Below are positions 14,094 through 17,485 of a stretch of DNA of 17,485 nucleotides, one piece after another; the first letter of the stretch is position 1, and each line of letters begins with the position of its first letter. The stretch is from an uncultured Clostridia bacterium (GTDB lineage: Bacteria > Bacillota > Clostridia > Oscillospirales > Ruminococcaceae). The notes beneath the pieces were generated by a model. It was not told the DNA's origin. It worked only from the letters and a program-made list of their open reading frames with translations, and made no database searches. A program made the translations under genes and the position numbers. The stretch spans positions 1 through 17,485 of the forward strand of contig CALERQ010000040.1 in assembly GCA_937907305.1 (NCBI GenBank), written 5' to 3'.

Positions 14094-14230
14094 ACTTTCA
14101 CCTCCTTACCGGCCCATGCGGCCGGCTTCTGTTTTGCTTCTTTGGCCCCGCCCCGCGAACCAAAGGCCATTCCGGCTGCTTTGGCTTTTGTCACGGGCCG
14201 GTTCCCGGCTGGGATGTTGGCTTTGCTCAT
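14090..14230 (-). CDS. 46-aa peptide duplicating the protease N-terminus
   Basis: Short gene between portal and protease: MSKANIPAGNRPVTKAKAAG then GMAFGSRGGAKEAKQKPAAWAGKEVKV. Its start resembles that of the protease, MNQANIPAEGCPVTEAELEA (ANIPA and PVT-A shared), and the DNA around both starts is nearly the same (GGCTGGGAT-TTGGCTT-G at 14075-14090 and 14210-14225). It overlaps the portal stop (ATGA, 14227-14230) and the protease start (ATGA, 14090-14093), and has GGAGGAAACGGT upstream. It is very basic and glycine/lysine/alanine-rich. It may be a small core or DNA-binding peptide, or the scar of a start-region duplication. Confidence 0.65.
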   Translation of the reverse strand: MSKANIPAGNRPVTKAKAAGMAFGSRGGAKEAKQKPAAWAGKEVKV

Positions 14231-15384
14231 ACCGTTTCCTCCTGTTTGGCTTCACGGGCCAGCTTGCGTTCCAGTTCCTCGGCCTTGGCCCTTGTCAGGC
14301 GGGCGGTGGCCTCCTCGGTTTCATCCTGCAGGCTGATGGGCGCCCATTCCACCGCGACTTCCGGGGCAAAGCCCTGACTGCGCAGGTACAGCCCGGCGAT
14401 TCTGGCAAGGACGGGGGTAAGCAGCCGCCGGTAGGATTCCAGTTCGCCGGTGAGCAGATCGCTCTGCTGGCTGCTCATCCGCTCGGTGCTGCTCCAGCTC
14501 AGGCCCAGCAGGAAGGGCGGCAGCCCCAGCTTGGCCACGATCTGCTCCAGCAGCTGGCGGACGGGGACCTCGGTGGCGATAAACTGGTTATCGGCCCCGA
14601 TGACCCGGATATCCACATCGCCCACCGCCACAAAGTCCCGGATCTCGCCTTCGGCGGCGGCCTGCATGGCGGTGCTCCACTCCCGGCTGATCTCATTTGC
14701 CACAGCGGCGGCATCGGTGCCATCGCCGGGCGTGGGACGGTAGGTAACGGCGTACCGCAGGTTGCCCATCCGCTCAAAGTTCTTGCCGATGGCGGAGTAG
14801 ATCTGCAGCAGCACCCGGGAGATGGCCGGCAGGCCGGAAAGCAGCGACTGGCCGGTGATCTCTCCTGGGGCCGGGTGCAGCGCGGTGAACAGGATGAGCT
14901 CGGGGCAGGGCAGGGGGCGTCGGTTTTGGCCCTCCCCGGTGCAGATGACCGCTTCCAGCGGGCTGCTGCCCTGCTGGAAACTGAGGTGGGAAAGCGGCGG
15001 CAGGTACAGCCCCAGAATCTTTTCCCGGTCGTGGTCCAGCACCACCTCGCCGACGGCGTTGCCGTAGCACAGCAGGCTATCAAGATACTGGCCGGCAAAG
15101 GCCGCCAATCCCCGGCCGCTGGCCCCTACCGGCACTTCCGCCGCAAAGCGGGAGAGCAGCGGCTGGGCTTCCGGTTCGGCGGCGGTGAGGGTAAAATCCA
15201 CCGTCAGCCGGACGATTTTTTGCAGGGCGGCATCGATGATGGGGATGCTCTGCCGCAGGGCCCGGTACAGCGGGGCCTCCGCCGGTAAAAAGCGCTGGGG
15301 CTGCCAGTGCTCCGGCCGCGGCTGGGGCGCTGTTTGAACCGCGGCCCGGGTCGTTTTTTTGTTTTTGGGATCGAAAATACCCAA
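14227..15384 (-). CDS. Phage portal protein
   Basis: A 385-aa portal of the HK97/phage_portal type, forming the ring through which DNA enters the capsid. Recognisable parts: SIPIIDAALQKIVRLTVDF near the N-terminus, DSLLCYGNAVGEVVLD, the stem region, QLLEQIVAKLGLPPFLLGLSWSSTERMSSQQSDLLTGELESYRRLLTPVLARI, and a charged helical C-terminus (ATARLTRAKAEELERKLAREAK). The start is TTG at 15384; AAAGGAGGAA lies 10-13 bases upstream and MGIFDPK is a usual portal-type start. A 260-base gap with cloverleaf copy 6 separates it from terL. Confidence 0.85.
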   Translation of the reverse strand: MGIFDPKNKKTTRAAVQTAPQPRPEHWQPQRFLPAEAPLYRALRQSIPIIDAALQKIVRLTVDFTLTAAEPEAQPLLSRFAAEVPVGASGRGLAAFAGQYLDSLLCYGNAVGEVVLDHDREKILGLYLPPLSHLSFQQGSSPLEAVICTGEGQNRRPLPCPELILFTALHPAPGEITGQSLLSGLPAISRVLLQIYSAIGKNFERMGNLRYAVTYRPTPGDGTDAAAVANEISREWSTAMQAAAEGEIRDFVAVGDVDIRVIGADNQFIATEVPVRQLLEQIVAKLGLPPFLLGLSWSSTERMSSQQSDLLTGELESYRRLLTPVLARIAGLYLRSQGFAPEVAVEWAPISLQDETEEATARLTRAKAEELERKLAREAKQEETV

Positions 15385-15531
15385 TGTTCGGATTCCTCCT
15401 TTCGGGATGGCCGGTTCTTGTTCCGTGGCCGCCGGGGGAGGGCGGCCACGCCCGGGAAACCGGTAAGCCCGGGATTTGCTGCGGGGGAAGGCCGTTCGGC
15501 GCGCGCGGGGCAGAAGCTCCCGCGCCTGGGC

Positions 15532-15611
15532 GGCCCGCAGGGCAGCCCGCCCGCGGGCGGGCTCGGCGGCTCCGCCGCCGGTTCCGGCGCAGCCGGAACG
15601 CCCTGCGGGCC
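15532..15611. repeat. Cloverleaf palindromic element, copy 6
   Basis: Outer stem GGCCCGCAGGGC (15532-15543) / GCCCTGCGGGCC (15600-15611), as in copy 2. Inner arms: AGCCCGCC/GGCGGGCT (15544-15551, 15556-15563, loop CGCG), CGGCGGC/GCCGCCG (15564-15570, 15574-15580, loop TCC), GTTCCGGC/GCCGGAAC (15581-15588, 15592-15599, loop GCA). It differs from copy 2 mainly in two loops, all stems intact. The rest of the terL-portal gap (15385-15644) holds only the portal's ribosome site and GC-rich sequence; flanks of copies 1-4 are not seen. Confidence 0.92.
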
Positions 15612-15644
15612 GGGCCGGTGCCGTTTGACCGGCCTTCCCCCGGT

Positions 15645-16925
15645 TCAGGTACCGGCCGGCTGCCGGGGGAGGGCAGCGGCGTGGAAAGCGGGCTGGTTCT
15701 TTGGAGTGGGGGAGAGCACGGTGGAAACGAAGTACCGGATCTCATCCATGGCGTGGTCGTTTTCCTTGCGGGGCCGGTCCTCGGGGGCGTTTTCCTCCCA
15801 GCGGTACTGGGCAAACTCCCGGATGGTATCCCGGCAGGCGGCCGAAAACAGCAGCCTGCCGCTGCGCAGCAGCTCGCTGACCCGGCGGATGCCGTCAAGG
15901 ACCTCATTTTTGGCGGGGAGGACGGTGTAGACGCCGTGACGACGGATACACTCCATAAAGCTGGCGGCTGACGGGTCCACCGTCACACCCTGTATGGGAC
16001 GATCCCCGGCCAACTGACAAAGGGCCATGTAGTACTCCTCATCGGTTTTCTGTACTCCCTCCCGGCGGGAATCGTGGTAGTACTCCGCTGCCCGGTACCA
16101 GTTTCCATCGGCGGGGCAGTAGCCCCACAGCCCGATGGAGCAGGGGTTGACGGTGCCGTAATCACAGCTGAGGTACCACTGGGTAAGACCCGCCGGCAGG
16201 CGCTTCACAACATGGGTTTGCGGAGAGAACATGGGGTAGACCGCCCCGCTGGGGGCACACCACTCTCCCAGCACGAACCGCCGGTAGAAGGAGCCGGAAT
16301 ACAGTCCCTCGTACCGCCGCCGGATCGCCGGCGTCAGGGAGGGGTTATCCCGCATGGTGAAGTGGAGATAGAGGCAGTTCTTTTCCCGTGCCTTCTCGAT
16401 CCACTCCCGGTAGAACCAGTGAAAGGGATGCTCCGGATTGCAGCAGAACCAGTACCGCGAGCCCGGCACCGAACAGCGGGCCAGTGCCTGCTCCACAAAG
16501 GAGCGGGGCATCAGGGCGACCTCATCCAGCAGGACCCCGGCCAGGGTGACACCCTGGATGAGGGAGGCGCTGCCTTCATCCCGCCCGCCGAAGAGGTGGA
16601 ACCGGTTTTCGTACTTACCCAGCCCCACCGTAAGCACCCGCCGCCCGGCAACGAACCGGCACCGGTACCCCATCCCCCGCAAAATGGGGAGGAGGGGTTC
16701 CAGCAGGTTGCGCTGGAGGGAGAGGATGGTTTTGCCGCAGAGGGCAAAATCCCGGCCGGAAAAGCAGTGGGTCGCCCACATCACGAAGGAGAGGGAAAGA
16801 CACAGCGTTTTTCCGCTGCGCACCGCCCCATCGCACAGGATGGCGTCTTTTTCGCGATCCGGGGAGCCGGGGCGCCACCAGGTGAGCACCCGCAGCTGCT
16901 TTTTGCTGAAGGGGGCAAAGCGCAT
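15645..16925 (-). CDS. terL: Phage terminase large subunit
   Basis: A 426-aa ATP-driven DNA packaging motor and nuclease, complete. Numbered from the ATG at 16925: Walker A GAVRSGKT (33-40), Walker B VLLDE with Asp134/Glu135, coupling motif FCCNP (160-164), and nuclease acidic residues Asp255 in SCDYGT, Asp317 in VTVDPSA and Asp394 in DHAMDEIRYF. ATG 16925 forms TGATG with the terS stop; a GTG three bases earlier is also possible. All catalytic residues being kept argues that packaging activity is preserved or lost very recently. Confidence 0.93.
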   Translation of the reverse strand: MRFAPFSKKQLRVLTWWRPGSPDREKDAILCDGAVRSGKTLCLSLSFVMWATHCFSGRDFALCGKTILSLQRNLLEPLLPILRGMGYRCRFVAGRRVLTVGLGKYENRFHLFGGRDEGSASLIQGVTLAGVLLDEVALMPRSFVEQALARCSVPGSRYWFCCNPEHPFHWFYREWIEKAREKNCLYLHFTMRDNPSLTPAIRRRYEGLYSGSFYRRFVLGEWCAPSGAVYPMFSPQTHVVKRLPAGLTQWYLSCDYGTVNPCSIGLWGYCPADGNWYRAAEYYHDSRREGVQKTDEEYYMALCQLAGDRPIQGVTVDPSAASFMECIRRHGVYTVLPAKNEVLDGIRRVSELLRSGRLLFSAACRDTIREFAQYRWEENAPEDRPRKENDHAMDEIRYFVSTVLSPTPKNQPAFHAAALPRQPAGT

Positions 16926-17419
16926 CACTCGTCCTCCTCATCCCCGGCCGCGGCCCCGGCAGCGACGGCATCCAGGAAGCCGAAGGCATCCTGCTGGACG
17001 GCGGTCTCCTTCTGCTGGGCGGCCAGCCGGTCCAGGGCCTCCAACCGGTCGAAGAAGGTGATCTCCAGTCCGCCCTTGGCCTGGCTGATCTTGGAAATGT
17101 TGTAGAGATCCATCTCCTCCAGGGGCAGGGTCTCGCCTTCGGTGGGGAACATCAGCCGGACGGCATCGGTGACCGGGCCGAAGGCCAGCCGGCGGTAGCC
17201 TTCCTCCGCGGTGGCGGTGAGGCCCTCGCCGCCCAGGGCGGCTTCCACCTGCCGCAGGTAGTTCTGGGCCAGGGGCGTTTGCAGAAGGCGGAGGGCTTCC
17301 TCCCGTTTTTCGGGCGCTTTGAAGCAGCGGTCAGCGGCTCCCTGGGCATCGTGCGTGAGGGCGAACCAGTGGCAGAAAAGTTTTTGCCGGGCGTTCAGAT
17401 AATTTGGTAATTGCTGCAT
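16925..17419 (-). CDS. terS: Phage terminase small subunit
   Basis: A 164-aa protein of the Terminase_2 type: LNARQKLFCHWFALTHDAQGAADRCF at the start is the usual helix-turn-helix (here with few gaps), then ALRLLQTPLAQNYLRQVEAAL, a central GYRRLAFGPVTDAVRLMFPTE and an acidic end (GDEEDE). It recognises the DNA to be packaged. ATG 17419 has AAAGGAG upstream. It is the first visible gene of the operon; the 66 bases left in the window hold no convincing promoter (a TATTAG -10-like box lacks a -35). Confidence 0.85.
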   Translation of the reverse strand: MQQLPNYLNARQKLFCHWFALTHDAQGAADRCFKAPEKREEALRLLQTPLAQNYLRQVEAALGGEGLTATAEEGYRRLAFGPVTDAVRLMFPTEGETLPLEEMDLYNISKISQAKGGLEITFFDRLEALDRLAAQQKETAVQQDAFGFLDAVAAGAAAGDEEDE

Positions 17420-17485
17420 ATTGAAACAACTCCTTTCACTAATACGGCAAAATCGACCCTTTTTTGCAGTTGAAAGGTTAATATT

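Noticed and set aside
2290..15650. The GC-rich repeats as a CRISPR array or as ordinary terminators
   Set aside because: They are dispersed, not regularly spaced, lack spacers, and have no T-run after the stems; the fold is a closed four-way junction.
8759..17419. Operon as a gene transfer agent or a tailocin
   Set aside because: Tailocins lack terminase, portal and capsid, and known gene transfer agents have a tape measure and baseplate set; the evidence does not allow either name.
17420..17485. Promoter upstream of terS
   Set aside because: A TATTAG box on the minus strand has no acceptable -35 at 16-18 bp and the sequence is cut by the window end.

Overview
The window looks like chromosomal DNA of a GC-rich, low-complexity-repeat-bearing member of the Clostridia, most likely the Oscillospiraceae/Ruminococcaceae (Gemmiger, Subdoligranulum or Faecalibacterium-like). 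The reasons are the AGGAGG-type ribosome binding sites before nearly every gene, housekeeping sigma-A type promoters, a yloU-yloV pair, a ymdB gene, tandem Spo0A boxes, an NPxTG-type wall-anchored protein, and many GC-rich palindromic intergenic repeats. The genus call is an inference.

Left half (1-8350) holds host genes: gap (glyceraldehyde-3-phosphate dehydrogenase, minus strand, two good promoters and a bidirectional terminator); a short histidine-kinase-like ATPase whose phosphoacceptor histidine is replaced and whose promoter is covered by two Spo0A boxes; fakA/yloV and its Asp23-family partner yloU (minus strand, one operon); ymdB phosphodiesterase; a membrane-anchored XRE regulator (plus strand); and a secreted, probably sortase-anchored surface protein of unknown function (minus strand).

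Right half (8759-17419) is one minus-strand operon of phage morphogenesis genes, read from right to left: terminase small and large subunits, portal, a 46-aa peptide, a capsid protease-scaffold, HK97-fold major capsid protein, head-tail connector, tail terminator-like and tail tube-like proteins, two small proteins, an Ala/Pro-rich repeat ORF, and a baseplate hub protein. Every reading frame is open and most genes overlap or are closely spaced, but there is no tape measure, sheath, tail fibre, holin or lysin, and the operon runs straight out into host DNA. It is either a trimmed prophage or a domesticated packaging/ejection cassette; the window ends 66 bases upstream of the terminase, so what lies on that side is not seen.

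The most striking non-coding feature is a family of six interspersed elements (about 77-80 bp each) at 2319-2395, 5551-5631, 6604-6682, 8651-8731, 10818-10897 and 15532-15611. Each folds into a four-way cloverleaf: a long outer stem enclosing exactly three short hairpins. Arms differ in sequence and in order between copies, yet pairing is kept. Four copies lie between host genes and two sit in the gene gaps of the phage operon.
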